A model generated the notes under the pieces. The model did no database searches, had not been told where the DNA came from, and was given only the letters and a program-made list of their open reading frames with translations. The translations under genes were made by a program, and so were the position numbers. From JAMQKA01 sp031569985 (GTDB taxonomy: Bacteria; Bacteroidota; Rhodothermia; Balneolales; Balneolaceae), in the NCBI RefSeq assembly GCF_031569985.1, contig NZ_JAMQKA010000025.1, forward strand, positions 1 to 64,000: a stretch of 64,000 nucleotides of DNA. The letters run 5' to 3'. This document shows positions 36,485 through 45,675 of this stretch, piece after piece (position 1 is the first letter of the stretch; every line of letters starts with the position of its first letter).

Positions 36485-37030
36485 ATGTTTGGATTTGATC
36501 GGTTCAAAACGATAAAGAAACAGGCACAAATTGTTTTTAAATCCAGGTTCCTGGATAATTTGACGCCGTTGGAGCGTTATGAATTTCTCCAGTTGTGTCA
36601 CCGAAGAAGCTATAACGAAGGAGAGTTTATTTACTACCAGGGTGACCCGGGTACCGGTATGTATTTTCTCGAGGAGGGAAAGGTCGAGCTTGTTGTGGAG
36701 CCCGAAGCGAGATCTAAAGAGGACACCAACACATATATCATTGAAGCACCGGAGAGCTTCGGAGCCCTCTCCATTGGTTATGAACTCCGCCGTATGTCGT
36801 CGGCCAAATGCCTTACGGATTCAATTTTGCTCGGATTCTTCAAACCCGATTTTGAGACCCTGCGAGATCGTCATCCTAAAATAGCAGTAAAATTCCTGGA
36901 AACTCTCTCAATGATTGCCATGAAACAACTCGAAAAAACGACCAACGCTTTAATTGAGGCCAAAGGAATTGCCGAGGCTTTTTCTATTCAGTTTGCCACC
37001 TACTATGATGCGGAAAATGAAAAGGTTTAA
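36485..37030 (+). CDS. Cyclic-nucleotide-binding domain protein without a DNA-binding domain
   Basis: The 181-residue protein has one cNMP-binding domain: RRSYNEGEFIYYQGDPGTGM, then YFLEEGKVELVVEPE and ESFGALSIGYELRRMSSAKC, in the usual beta-roll order. The arginine of the phosphate cassette, normally in R-S/T-A-x, is present as RRMSSAKC, a weak match. No helix-turn-helix follows; the C-terminus is a helical tail. It may sense a nucleotide or be a degenerate sensor. It lies 21 bp before the RlmD-type gene, so the two are probably an operon. Confidence 0.85.
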   Translation: MFGFDRFKTIKKQAQIVFKSRFLDNLTPLERYEFLQLCHRRSYNEGEFIYYQGDPGTGMYFLEEGKVELVVEPEARSKEDTNTYIIEAPESFGALSIGYELRRMSSAKCLTDSILLGFFKPDFETLRDRHPKIAVKFLETLSMIAMKQLEKTTNALIEAKGIAEAFSIQFATYYDAENEKV

Positions 37031-37051
37031 AACAAAGTTAGAAGTACTTTT

Positions 37052-38458
37052 ATGAAATTAAAAAAAGGAGCTGATGTAGAGCTCAAAATTGAATCGACAG
37101 CTTTCAAGGGCAAGGGAATAGCAAAATTGAATGGTCTGGCCATTTTTGTACCTAATACTGCTCCAGGAGATCGCGTTGAAGCCCGCATCATCAAAAAGAA
37201 AAAGAACCATGCCGAGGCCAAGCTTCTCAAGGTGCTGGAAGGAGGCCCAAAGCGAATTGAGCCTCGTTGTGGACACGCCAAAATGTGCGGTGGCTGCAGT
37301 TGGCAGCACGTCGATTATGCCTCGCAGTTAGAGTTCAAACAGAGCCAGGTGCAGGATCACATGGAACGGATCGGTGGTTTTAAAGAACTTGAAGTGGAGC
37401 CCACAATAGGTTGCGAGCAACCTTTTTACTACCGGAACAAGATGGAGTATTCCATCGGACACAAAAAATGGCTCAGTCGGGAAGAGATTGAACGCGACGA
37501 ATATGTAAGCGACCGATGCTTTGCTGCCGGACTCCATGCCCCCGGTAGGTTTGATAAAATTCTCAACCTGAATGAATGCCACCTGCAGGAACCGATATCG
37601 TATGAGATTCTCGACTTTATCCGAAGCTACTGTACTGAAAACGATATTTCCCCCTTCAACAGGATAGACAATGAGGGGTTCATGCGAAATGTGGTCGTCC
37701 GGAACTCCTACCACACCGACGACCTGATGGTGAATATCGTCACTTACAAGGATGATCAGGAAACCATGCAAAAAATGTCCAATGCGTTGCTAGATAAATT
37801 CCCCCAGATAACGACCATCATCAATAATGTAAACGACACCAAAAGCCCGACGGCAGTAGGCCGATATGAAAAGGTGCTGCACGGTCCGGGCTATATCGTT
37901 GACTCTATTGGTGGCTACAACTTCAATATCGATGCCAACGCGTTTTTTCAAACCAATACCGGCCAGGCCGAGCGCTTATACGAGGTAGCCCGCTCATTTG
38001 CCGATCTGCAGCCAGACGACCTGTTGTATGATCTGTATTGTGGCGTGGGGACACTTAGTCTGTTTATGAGCGAAAAAGCAGAAAAAGTGATCGGTATTGA
38101 GAATGTGGATGTAGCCATTGAAAATGCACGCGCCAACGCCAAAAGCAACGGCGTTGAAAACGTGGAGTTTGTGAAAGGTGATATGAAGGATGTCTTCAAC
38201 CAGTCGATCGTTGCGGAACATGGTAAACCCGATTGTATCATCACTGATCCTCCCCGTTCCGGTATGCACCCTGATGTAGTAGAATATCTCAAGCACCTGG
38301 AAGTGCCCAAGCTGGTCTATGTGAGCTGCAATAGTTCCACGATGGCCCGCGACCTGAAAGAGCTCAACAAAGTGTATGATATTCTGGAAGTACAACCGGT
38401 GGACATGTTCCCGCAAACCTACCACATCGAAACCGTGGCAAACTTGAGGTTGAGATAG
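37052..38458 (+). CDS. rlmD: 23S rRNA (uracil-C5)-methyltransferase, RlmD type
   Basis: This enzyme methylates a uridine of 23S rRNA at C5 with S-adenosylmethionine. The 468 residues contain an N-terminal TRAM domain (KGKGIAKLNGLAIFVPNTAP), a [4Fe-4S] cysteine set C73, C79, C82 in RCGHAKMCGGCSWQ with a fourth Cys near NLNECHLQ, and a C-terminal catalytic domain. The last includes YDLYCGVGTLSLFM, ITDPPRSGMHPDVVEYL and the nucleophile in VYVSCNSSTMARDL. RlmC and RlmD and the tRNA enzyme TrmA are close relatives; the complete Fe-S set and TRAM domain favour RlmD or its Gram-positive equivalent. Confidence 0.85.
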   Translation: MKLKKGADVELKIESTAFKGKGIAKLNGLAIFVPNTAPGDRVEARIIKKKKNHAEAKLLKVLEGGPKRIEPRCGHAKMCGGCSWQHVDYASQLEFKQSQVQDHMERIGGFKELEVEPTIGCEQPFYYRNKMEYSIGHKKWLSREEIERDEYVSDRCFAAGLHAPGRFDKILNLNECHLQEPISYEILDFIRSYCTENDISPFNRIDNEGFMRNVVVRNSYHTDDLMVNIVTYKDDQETMQKMSNALLDKFPQITTIINNVNDTKSPTAVGRYEKVLHGPGYIVDSIGGYNFNIDANAFFQTNTGQAERLYEVARSFADLQPDDLLYDLYCGVGTLSLFMSEKAEKVIGIENVDVAIENARANAKSNGVENVEFVKGDMKDVFNQSIVAEHGKPDCIITDPPRSGMHPDVVEYLKHLEVPKLVYVSCNSSTMARDLKELNKVYDILEVQPVDMFPQTYHIETVANLRLR

Positions 38459-38465
38459 TTGAGAT

Positions 38466-38562
38466 AATAGAACACGGGTTACGCGGATTGAACTGATTAC
38501 CGCTGATTTGAGAATATTAAAACCGTGATTATCTGGTTAATATCTGCGCCATTCGCGTTCTA
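38466..38562. repeat. Inverted repeat between convergent genes (AATAGAAC...CGCGTTCTATT)
   Basis: The left end AATAGAACACGGGTTACGCG and the right end CCATTCGCGTTCTATT are inverted partners with the inner pattern AACCGTGATT / GATTACCGC. The last bases overlap the stop codon of the lactonase gene. Similar ACACGG/CGCGT units occur between genes in many Bacteroidota; no T-run, so terminator function is uncertain. Confidence 0.5.
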
Positions 38563-39726
38563 TTCGACCGGAATCATTTTGAGACAGACCGGCTGTGATA
38601 CCTCGATTTCCGTTCCTGTGGGTGATAGCTGGCCCGTGTCCTCATCCCGGTTGAAGATCACAATATTATCAGTGTGGCGGTTTGCGACCAAGAGAAATTG
38701 TCCCGTTGGATCGATCATAAAATTACGAGGATGCACACCACCCGATGCTTGCTCTCCCACCTTTGTTAATTCACCACTTTGCTGGTCTATAGAGTAGATC
38801 ACAATATTATTGAGGTCCTCCCTGTTGGAAGCGTACAGGTAGTCCCCATCAGGAGAAACATGGATATCCGCCCCCGATATCGCACCGTCATACCCTTCCG
38901 GCAGCGTAGAAATAGTTTGCAGTGGGTCAAGGCTGCCATCGGAATAACTGAACGCCACGACCGTCCCATTCAGCTCATTCACCAGGTAGGCATACTCCCC
39001 ATTGGGATGAAACGTCAGGTGGCGTGGCCCCGCCCCGGGCTCGGCATCAAACACATAAGCCGGTTCTTTTTCAAGAGTAACTTCATCAGCATTGAAAGCA
39101 TAACCCGTAACCTTGTCGGTGCCCAGGTCTGTTGCAAAAAGGTAATTGTTGTCAGGAGACACATAAGTGCAGTGCACATGAGGACTCTGCTGCCTTGCTT
39201 GGTTCGCACTGCTGCCTTCGTGCTGGATTGCTGCCGAAGCCTCGGCCAGCGCCCCATCTTCATTGACTGGTAACATGGCAAGCGAACCGCCACCGTAATT
39301 GCCGGCAAAAACGGCTTGGCCTTTTGCATCTATCGAAACATAGCAAGGGCCCTTGCCCTGGCTTGATTGCCGGTTCAAGAACGAGAGTTGGCCCGTCGCT
39401 TTATCAAATGCGAAGGAACTGACCGAATCTGTTGGTGCGTCTCCCCCCTCACTGACCGCATAAACGTTGGCATGGTCCGGCGATATAACCAGGTAGGAAG
39501 GGTTCGAAGCCTCGGCGGTCTCAATCAATGAGCTAACGCTCCCGTCAGCAGAGTTGAATTTGTAAAGATAGATCCCTTCACTACCTTCACCCGTATAGGT
39601 TCCGACAAAAAGATAGTATTCTTGGTTGGATTCCATCTCTCCACTGGATTCCTGCGAACACCCTACGGATGTTAAGGCGATTAAAACTGTTACTAAGATT
39701 ATTCCCATGCCCCTTGATAAGCTCAT
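38560..39726 (-). CDS. Lactonase-type seven-bladed propeller lipoprotein
   Basis: The 388-residue protein has a lipobox (SVGC at about residues 20-23) and matches the 6-phosphogluconolactonase-like propeller family. The domain starts at YYLFVGTYTGEGSEGIYLYK and runs through repeated S-P-(D/N)-x-x-Y/L-(Y/F)-A blades (SPDHANVYAVSEGG, SPDNNYLFATDLG, SPDGDYLYASNR). It ends in FLLVANRHTDNIVIFNRDED. The lipoprotein signal puts it in the envelope, so a cytoplasmic pentose-phosphate role is unlikely; a periplasmic lactone hydrolase or binding protein is more likely. Confidence 0.85.
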   Translation of the reverse strand: MSLSRGMGIILVTVLIALTSVGCSQESSGEMESNQEYYLFVGTYTGEGSEGIYLYKFNSADGSVSSLIETAEASNPSYLVISPDHANVYAVSEGGDAPTDSVSSFAFDKATGQLSFLNRQSSQGKGPCYVSIDAKGQAVFAGNYGGGSLAMLPVNEDGALAEASAAIQHEGSSANQARQQSPHVHCTYVSPDNNYLFATDLGTDKVTGYAFNADEVTLEKEPAYVFDAEPGAGPRHLTFHPNGEYAYLVNELNGTVVAFSYSDGSLDPLQTISTLPEGYDGAISGADIHVSPDGDYLYASNREDLNNIVIYSIDQQSGELTKVGEQASGGVHPRNFMIDPTGQFLLVANRHTDNIVIFNRDEDTGQLSPTGTEIEVSQPVCLKMIPVE

Positions 39727-39951
39727 TCTACAGATCCCATTTTATTTCCAATGAATTTAGAAACGAATGTACTATTCATTACCATTCAAATCCAAATATG
39801 TTTAGGACTTTTCATGGTTGTGAGAGGGTGCAGCTAAATCTTGATGCAAATCCCTGAAAAACAAATTATATGAACGAATTTTGTCTATTTGGCGATACAC
39901 ATGGATAAAAATCTATACTGATACGCATTCTAACATAAACTGGTGATCTGG

Positions 39952-41427
39952 ATGAAAATAGCAGTTATCGGGGCCGGAATCGGGGGACTGGCAGTAGCCT
40001 CCCTGTTGGCCAATGACGGACATGAGGTTATTGTCTACGAGAAGAACGACACCGTTGGAGGAAAAATGAACGAAATCCAGGCAGAGAGTTTCCGATTTGA
40101 TACCGGTCCCAGCCTGCTGACCATGCCCGAGTTATTGGAAGAGCTCTTTACCTGCTGTGGAGAGAATTTAGACAGTTATCTTGAGCTGAAGCCCCTGAAA
40201 CCGTTGTGCCGTTATTTCTACAAAGACGGGACAATCTTTGATAATTTTCAAGACCTGGATCGCTCGCTGGAAGAGGTTCAGCGGATTGCTCCAGAGGATC
40301 GTACAGCCTATAAGGAGTTTCTAAGCTATACACGTGAGCTTTATGAGAAAGTATCAACCCCGTTTCTGTTTAATCCGCTATTTAATTTCACTGATGTAAA
40401 AAACCTCAACTTTGCAGATCTACTCGATATCGATGCCCTGAGTACTGTAAGCAAGCGTATAGACAGCTATTTCAAATCGCCCTACCTGCGGCAGTTTTTT
40501 AAACGATTTGCTACCTACAACGGGTCTTCTCCCTATCAGGCACCGGCAACGCTCAATGTGATTCCCCATGTTGAGATCAACCGCGGCGGGTATTATGTGA
40601 AAGGTGGAATCTACCGCATTGCTGAAGCATTGACCAACCTTGCAGAGAGAAAGGGAGCTGAAATCAGGCTTAATAGTACCGCAAAAGCTATAAAAATGGA
40701 ACACGAGGTGGTCACCGGCATTGTGCTGGCCGACGGCACAAAAATTTCATGCGACCTCGTAGTTTCGAACTCAGATGCCTACGAGACATACCTCCACCTG
40801 CTGCCCCACCGAGATGTACCACCATTAAAAAAAGAACTTATCTCCCAAACAGAGCCATCCTGCTCGGGCTTCGTCCTGCTGTTGGGAGTGGATCGAAAAT
40901 ATGAACAACTCCAACACCACAATGTGTTCTTTTCGGGTGATTACGAGCAGGAATTCCGCACTATATTTGAGGAGAAACTCCCTGCTGAAGATCCTACCAT
41001 TTATATTGCTAATACCTCTGCTTCTGATCCGGAACATGCCGTAAAAGGTGGGGCAAATCTGTTTGTGCTGGTGAATGCTCCCTATCTCAGCGATAATGTA
41101 GACTGGAGAAACGAAAAAACGGGATATGCTGGGTTAATTAAGCATAAATTACAAAATTACGGACTTGAGGGCTTGCAGGATGCAATTCTATATGAAAAGG
41201 TTATAACACCCCTCGATTTTTACAAACAATACCGCTCCAACCGGGGCAGTATTTACGGGACCTCTTCCAACAGCCGGTTAGCTACGTTTATGCGACCGGG
41301 TAACAAAGCACGTTCAGTGGAAGGCTTGTACCTGGTGGGTGGAAGTACACATCCGGGAGGGGGAATTCCGTTAGTGCTCTTATCAGCACGTCATGCTTAT
41401 ACTTTAGTGAAGAGGTATAATACATAA
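39952..41427 (+). CDS. CrtI-family phytoene desaturase/oxidoreductase
   Basis: I chose the ATG giving MKIAVIGAG over a GTG three codons upstream because the FAD-binding loop AVIGAGIGGLAVASLLANDG then lies at the normal position. The 491-residue protein continues with EKNDTVGGKMNEIQAESFRF, then DTGPSLLTMPELLEELF. It ends with the CrtI-type C-terminus TFMRPGNKARSVEGLYLVGG, then STHPGGGIPLVLLSARH. The family covers phytoene desaturases, ketolases and related carotenoid enzymes. No crtB, crtY or other carotenoid gene is adjacent here, so the step is unknown. Confidence 0.9.
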   Translation: MKIAVIGAGIGGLAVASLLANDGHEVIVYEKNDTVGGKMNEIQAESFRFDTGPSLLTMPELLEELFTCCGENLDSYLELKPLKPLCRYFYKDGTIFDNFQDLDRSLEEVQRIAPEDRTAYKEFLSYTRELYEKVSTPFLFNPLFNFTDVKNLNFADLLDIDALSTVSKRIDSYFKSPYLRQFFKRFATYNGSSPYQAPATLNVIPHVEINRGGYYVKGGIYRIAEALTNLAERKGAEIRLNSTAKAIKMEHEVVTGIVLADGTKISCDLVVSNSDAYETYLHLLPHRDVPPLKKELISQTEPSCSGFVLLLGVDRKYEQLQHHNVFFSGDYEQEFRTIFEEKLPAEDPTIYIANTSASDPEHAVKGGANLFVLVNAPYLSDNVDWRNEKTGYAGLIKHKLQNYGLEGLQDAILYEKVITPLDFYKQYRSNRGSIYGTSSNSRLATFMRPGNKARSVEGLYLVGGSTHPGGGIPLVLLSARHAYTLVKRYNT

Positions 41428-41429
41428 TA

Positions 41430-41479
41430 CGTGATCCCTAATGCGTTAAGAACAGCAAAGTTACGCATTACGGATCACG
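41430..41479. terminator. Near-perfect palindrome between convergent genes
   Basis: CGTGATCCCTAATGCGTTA and TAACGCATTAGGGATCACG-like halves (right half TTACGCATTACGGATCACG) form a 19-bp stem with one mismatch around a 12-nt loop. It ends a few bases from each convergent stop codon. The position suits a bidirectional terminator although T-runs are weak. Confidence 0.5.
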
Positions 41480-41486
41480 CATTAAG

Positions 41487-41993
41487 TTAGTCCTGCCCCA
41501 TCGTTCCAAGGTTGATAACCTCCATATTCTGGATCTTCCCATCGCCTATTTCGAATCGCACACAAGTTCGATAGACCTGGAAACCGTGTCGGCCTGCTGC
41601 GCCGGGATTTACAAACAGCATCTGCCCCTTCTCCTCATCGCGACCGATTTTAAGGATGTGCGAATGGCCGCAAATAAACATATCCGGGGGGTTATTTTCC
41701 ATCTCCTCCCTGATCGGGATACAATATCGACCCAGCGTGCCGCCTATGTGTGTCATCCAGACATCAACACCCTCCACGTTAAATCGTTGATGTTGTGGAT
41801 ATTCTTTGCGGATATCCTGACCGTCAATATTGCCATAGACACCGATCACAGGAGCAATTTTTTTCAACTGATCGGCGATCTCATAGTTGCCAAAATCACC
41901 GGCGTGCCAGATCTCGTCACAGTCTCCAAAATACTCGAACACCTGTGGATCGAGATAATTATGGGTATCTGATATTAGCCCGATTTTTTTCAT
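41487..41993 (-). CDS. Metallophosphoesterase, YfcE/MJ0936 family
   Basis: I chose the ATG giving MKKIGLISDTHNYLD because GGAAAG lies just upstream and the family begins with this segment. The 168-residue protein has the family motifs: D9 and H11 in ISDTHNYLD, WHAGDFGN, VYGNIDGQ, MTHIGG and ICGHSHIL, which together bind two metals. YfcE and MJ0936 are small cytosolic phosphodiesterases acting on artificial esters and probably cyclic or linear nucleotides. The natural substrate is not shown by the sequence. It converges on the CrtI-like gene. Confidence 0.9.
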   Translation of the reverse strand: MKKIGLISDTHNYLDPQVFEYFGDCDEIWHAGDFGNYEIADQLKKIAPVIGVYGNIDGQDIRKEYPQHQRFNVEGVDVWMTHIGGTLGRYCIPIREEMENNPPDMFICGHSHILKIGRDEEKGQMLFVNPGAAGRHGFQVYRTCVRFEIGDGKIQNMEVINLGTMGQD

Positions 41994-42125
41994 TATAATT
42001 TCTTTCCCATATTGCGCTTCAAAATGGAACACATAATAGGGATGTTTCCACAGGTTGTAAATAACCTAAATCATGTAATTCTTACTTAAGAAACGATCAT
42101 ATTTTCATTCTTCAAAACGTAGTTG

Positions 42126-43151
42126 ATGCACAGTTTTAGTATAATTATTGTCTCATGGAACGCCCTTAATCATCTAAAACGATTTCTACCCTCCGTAGCC
42201 GAGACCAATTATCCTGATATAGAAATAATCCTGGCAGATAATGCTTCCTCAGATGGATCCGCCGAATGGGTGAAAGAAAACTATCCCAAAGTTAAAGTGG
42301 CTACTTTTGATCAGAATTATGGGTATTGCGGTGGAAATAACCGCGGGGCTAAACACGCGAATGGCGATATCCTGGTTTTTTTGAATAACGATGTAAAAGT
42401 AGAGCCAGACTGGATCACCCACCTGGACCAGTGCTTTACTAATCATCCTGAGGCTGCTGCAATACAGCCCAAAATGCGGTCATTCAGTAATCCCGATGAA
42501 TTCGAATATGCGGGTGCCGCAGGCGGTTTCCTGGACAAATACGGATACCCATTTTGCCGGGGACGTATTTTTGATACTGTTGAAAAAGATGAGGGACAGT
42601 ATGACACTCCGGAAGAAATTCTCTGGGCCAGCGGGGCTGCCATGGCGATAAAAAGCGAGCTTTTTGACGAAGTGAGGGGATTCGACGAGGATTTTGAGTT
42701 TCACATGGAGGAGATTGATCTATGCTGGCAACTCTGGAACCGGGGACATACGGTACGTTACTGCCCTGACAGCGTGGTCTACCACCTGGGAGGTGGCTCT
42801 ATGCCGATGGGATCGCCCCGGAAAGTATACTACAACTACCGTAACAACCTGAAAATGCTCTGGAAAAACTGTAGCAGCGCCTCCCTGCCCTGGCGATTCC
42901 CGGTTCGTTATGGCTTGGATATCATTGCGGCTTTTCGCTCGCTACTTTACGGGGAATGGCGGGAAGTAGGAGCCATTATCCGCGCACATTTTCACTTCTG
43001 GAAATCACTTGCTGAAACGCAAGGCAAACGGGGAAAACTACAAAAGGTTCGTACAAACAAAGAAGATCCTCCCACCATCCTACCGATAAATCTCATCTGG
43101 AAATACTTTGTGAAAGGAAAACGGCGATTTACAGAGTTGCTGTTTGATTAA
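42126..43151 (+). CDS. Glycosyltransferase family 2
   Basis: The 341-residue protein begins FSIIIVSWNALNHLKRFLPS, the classic GT2 start, followed by NYPDIEIILADNASSDGSAE (UDP-sugar binding). The nucleotide-binding acidic motif is FLNNDVKVEPDW, and FHMEEIDLCWQLWNRGH carries the ED-type catalytic loop. The C-terminus is basic and amphipathic (KMLWKNCSSASLPWRFPV), which may touch the membrane. The family resembles rhamnosyl- and other sugar transferases of O-antigen and exopolysaccharide pathways. No other polysaccharide genes are nearby. Confidence 0.9.
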   Translation: MHSFSIIIVSWNALNHLKRFLPSVAETNYPDIEIILADNASSDGSAEWVKENYPKVKVATFDQNYGYCGGNNRGAKHANGDILVFLNNDVKVEPDWITHLDQCFTNHPEAAAIQPKMRSFSNPDEFEYAGAAGGFLDKYGYPFCRGRIFDTVEKDEGQYDTPEEILWASGAAMAIKSELFDEVRGFDEDFEFHMEEIDLCWQLWNRGHTVRYCPDSVVYHLGGGSMPMGSPRKVYYNYRNNLKMLWKNCSSASLPWRFPVRYGLDIIAAFRSLLYGEWREVGAIIRAHFHFWKSLAETQGKRGKLQKVRTNKEDPPTILPINLIWKYFVKGKRRFTELLFD

Positions 43152-43292
43152 TTTTTGTCAAGCGCTCCTTCTTATTTTTTATAAACGTTGTCTTACGAGT
43201 AGTCTCTCTTTTCGCCCTTTTGCTATATAGTATCCTTTTTAATATTTCTAATATCAATTTTATATTTACCGGGAAATCAACCGGGATACATC

Positions 43293-43901
43293 TTGAATTC
43301 AGAAAAGATCAAAAAACAAGCACTTCATTTTCTTAAAGACTGGTGGTGCTCCCTCCTGCTTTTGCCGTTTATCTATGAGACGATCCATCAGATATACTGG
43401 GCGCTTCGGTTCAATATCTTTTTTATGATAACCTATGACTTCTCCTTTCCTGTTAATATTATCTACTTCCTGCTCGATAATTTTCTTTTAATCGTACACG
43501 AAGCGGGTCATACGTTTTTCAGTTTACTGGGCGTGCGTTTTATCACCATTCTGGGAGGTTCTCTTTTCCAGATTCTGCTGCCAATGGCCATACTTTTTTA
43601 CACTTGGGTCAACAGGCAGAAGATAGGAATACAACTTTCGCTCACGCTCGTTGGCTTGAGCTGGTTGGGAGTTGCCGGTTATGCTGCCGATGGCGGGCAA
43701 CAGCAGCTACCCCTTATCGGGGGACTTTCTAAAGAATCGCACGACTGGCGCAACCTGCTCATGGATATGAATATGATTGAATTTGACCTGCAGTTCGGTA
43801 TTGCTTTCGCGATTATCGGCTTCCTTTTTTATGCCGCCGCCCTGATTACGCCCCTATGGTTTAGGGAGTATAACAAAGCCGAGATCGAACTGGATATTTA
43901 G
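43293..43901 (+). CDS. Integral membrane protein with an HEAGH motif (M50-like)
   Basis: The frame opens with TTG. The 202-residue protein has about five hydrophobic helices and one with LIVHEAGHTFFSLLGVRFI, an HExxH zinc motif as in M50 membrane metalloproteases. A later LGGSLFQILLPMAILFYTWV helix follows, as in the family. A third metal ligand is not obvious; VAGYAADGGQQQ may supply it. Its activity is unproven. It begins about 140 bp after the glycosyltransferase gene on the same strand. Classic site-2 proteases are longer and have a PDZ domain, absent here. Confidence 0.6.
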   Translation: MNSEKIKKQALHFLKDWWCSLLLLPFIYETIHQIYWALRFNIFFMITYDFSFPVNIIYFLLDNFLLIVHEAGHTFFSLLGVRFITILGGSLFQILLPMAILFYTWVNRQKIGIQLSLTLVGLSWLGVAGYAADGGQQQLPLIGGLSKESHDWRNLLMDMNMIEFDLQFGIAFAIIGFLFYAAALITPLWFREYNKAEIELDI

Positions 43902-43944
43902 GTGATCCTCTCTTGGCTGTCATAAAATGTTAAATAAAAAGGCA

Positions 43945-44040
43945 AGATCAATCTCCCTAAATCCCTCTTGCCGCCAGTAGTCGGTCTCGGCTCCAAAACC
44001 TGCCCCAAATACTGTTGGGAAGGACGGGAGGATTGACTTC
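43945..44040. repeat. Palindromic repeat (CTCCCTAAATCCCTCTT type), copy 2
   Basis: The left end AGATCAATCTCCCTAAATCC matches the repeat at 20773-20897, and the right end GGGAGGATTGACTTC is its imperfect inverse. It lies between the convergent membrane protein and TPR genes. Confidence 0.55.
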
Positions 44041-44093
44041 ATAACCCACAAGATGTCTGATTTTGTGCTATAAAACTCTCTAATTCTCCATCC

Positions 44094-44678
44094 TCAAAGC
44101 ATCGCCCGAAGCTTCTCTAACAACTCCAGGGCCGTCTCCTGTTCCCTTTCAGATACGAGCTTGCAGTAGGTCTGTAACACCTCCACTGCTTTCGCGTACT
44201 GGTGCTCCATCGCCAACAACAAACCGAGGTTGAAATAGCTGTTCGGAAACTCCGGCTCAATCTCAATGGCGATTTCAAAGTGAAGTTTTGCCAACTCCTT
44301 GTTTCCCGCCTCTCCATAAATATTCGCCAGGTTAAAGTGCGCCTCAAAATGCCTGGGGTCATGTTTTAGGCAGAGCGTGAGATAATTAATGGCCAACGCC
44401 ACATTCCCTTCTCCAGATTCAATAATTCCCAAATTGCAATAGGCATCTGAGACCGTATCGTCCTTCCGGATCGCTTGGTGGTATAGCTTTTTCGCTTCGT
44501 CCAGGTCACCCTTCTCATCACGCCGCAACGCTTCTTCGAAAGCAGACCGGGCATGCAATGGTAAAACGCGGCCCGAGAAAAGATTAAGCTGTCCCTCCTC
44601 TTCGAGCTTTCGTTTTTTTTGTGCTCGTTTGGGACCAAACTTTTTGGGATCTGAAACGGGCAGTTTTAGAATTTTCAT
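44094..44678 (-). CDS. Soluble TPR protein in an operon with Ku
   Basis: The 194-residue protein has a basic N-terminal stretch (KKFGPKRAQKKRKLEEEGQL) and then about four TPR units: ARSAFEEALRRDEKGDLDEA, then AYCNLGIIESGEGNVALAIN, AHFNLANIYGEAGNKELAKL and SYFNLGLLLAMEHQYAKAVE. There is no signal peptide. Its start lies 14 bp after the Ku stop on the same strand, so the genes are co-transcribed. A role as a Ku partner is inferred from this linkage only; TPRs mediate protein contacts in general. Confidence 0.85.
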   Translation of the reverse strand: MKILKLPVSDPKKFGPKRAQKKRKLEEEGQLNLFSGRVLPLHARSAFEEALRRDEKGDLDEAKKLYHQAIRKDDTVSDAYCNLGIIESGEGNVALAINYLTLCLKHDPRHFEAHFNLANIYGEAGNKELAKLHFEIAIEIEPEFPNSYFNLGLLLAMEHQYAKAVEVLQTYCKLVSEREQETALELLEKLRAML

Positions 44679-44692
44679 AATCTGATATTATC

Positions 44693-45535
44693 TCAGCCTG
44701 TTTTACTTTTTCCTTTGGCCGACTTTTTTTCTGCCCCTTTTTTCTCACCCTTCGCCTTCTCCATCGGCTTTTTGGCGGATTCAATGCTTGCTTTCAGGGC
44801 GGTCATAATATCGACAGCATCCGGCTCCTCTTCCCTCACCGTCACCACCTCTTTGCCCTCAATCTTGGCCTCAATAATCTCTTTTAGTGCGTCGTAATAC
44901 CGATCTTTCATTTCAATTTCGGAGAAGTTGACTGACATCGAATCCACCAGCGTCTTGGCCAGGTTGAGTTGCTCCTTGTTGGCTTCCACCTCAGTCAGGT
45001 ATGGCACATCCTCAAAATTTCGCAATTCTGAAGGATAGCGCAGCCGATACAGGATCATCCCTCCATTTTGTGCTGCCAATAGCACCGGGTGCTCACGATC
45101 CCGTAACACCACTTTGCCTACCCCCGTCTTCCCCGTCTGTTTCAAGGTCTGGGCGAAAAGTTCATAATTTTTGGCGGCTATCTCGCTGTCGGGACCAATA
45201 AAATACGGCGTATCAAAAAGGACCGGTGGAACTTCTTTCTCATCCACAAAGCCCTCAATCTCAATCACTTTGGTGCTCTTGAGTTTTACCTTTTCAAGGT
45301 CCTCTTTTGTGATTATTACATACTGTCCCTCCCCGTATTGGTATCCTTTGACAATATCCTCGCTATTGAGCGGTTTGCCGGTAACTTTGTCCTTTTTTTC
45401 ATACCCAACTGGGTTATGCCCTTCCTTAGTCAACAGGTTAAATTTGATCTTTTGGGCGGCATCAAAGGCGTTGTATATTCTCACCGGGATGGTAACGAGT
45501 GAAAACTGTATATGTCCCTTCCATATTGATCTCAT
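44693..45535 (-). CDS. ku: Ku protein (bacterial non-homologous end joining)
   Basis: Bacterial Ku is a homodimeric ring that binds DNA ends and recruits ligase LigD. The 280-residue protein has the full core: MRSIWKGHIQFSLVTIPVRI at the start, then FNLLTKEGHNPVGYEKKDKV, and FVDEKEVPPVLFDTPYFIGP. MRSIWKG is the typical Ku N-terminus. The C-terminus is a Lys-rich tail (KKPMEKAKGEKKGAEKKSAK), usual for DNA contact or LigD recruitment. An AGGAG ribosome-binding site sits ahead of the ATG. No ligD is in this window; it must be elsewhere if end joining works here. Confidence 0.95.
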   Translation of the reverse strand: MRSIWKGHIQFSLVTIPVRIYNAFDAAQKIKFNLLTKEGHNPVGYEKKDKVTGKPLNSEDIVKGYQYGEGQYVIITKEDLEKVKLKSTKVIEIEGFVDEKEVPPVLFDTPYFIGPDSEIAAKNYELFAQTLKQTGKTGVGKVVLRDREHPVLLAAQNGGMILYRLRYPSELRNFEDVPYLTEVEANKEQLNLAKTLVDSMSVNFSEIEMKDRYYDALKEIIEAKIEGKEVVTVREEEPDAVDIMTALKASIESAKKPMEKAKGEKKGAEKKSAKGKSKTG

Positions 45536-45675
45536 AACAGGCTCCTAATATTTATTCCCAAGATAATAAATATTAGTTATTTAACCCTTAAATTTTTGAT
45601 CATTCATCTCCTGGACTGGCTAAACCTTAACAGGTAATTAGTGCTAAGTAATGCTCCAGAAATGTAGATTTGTTC

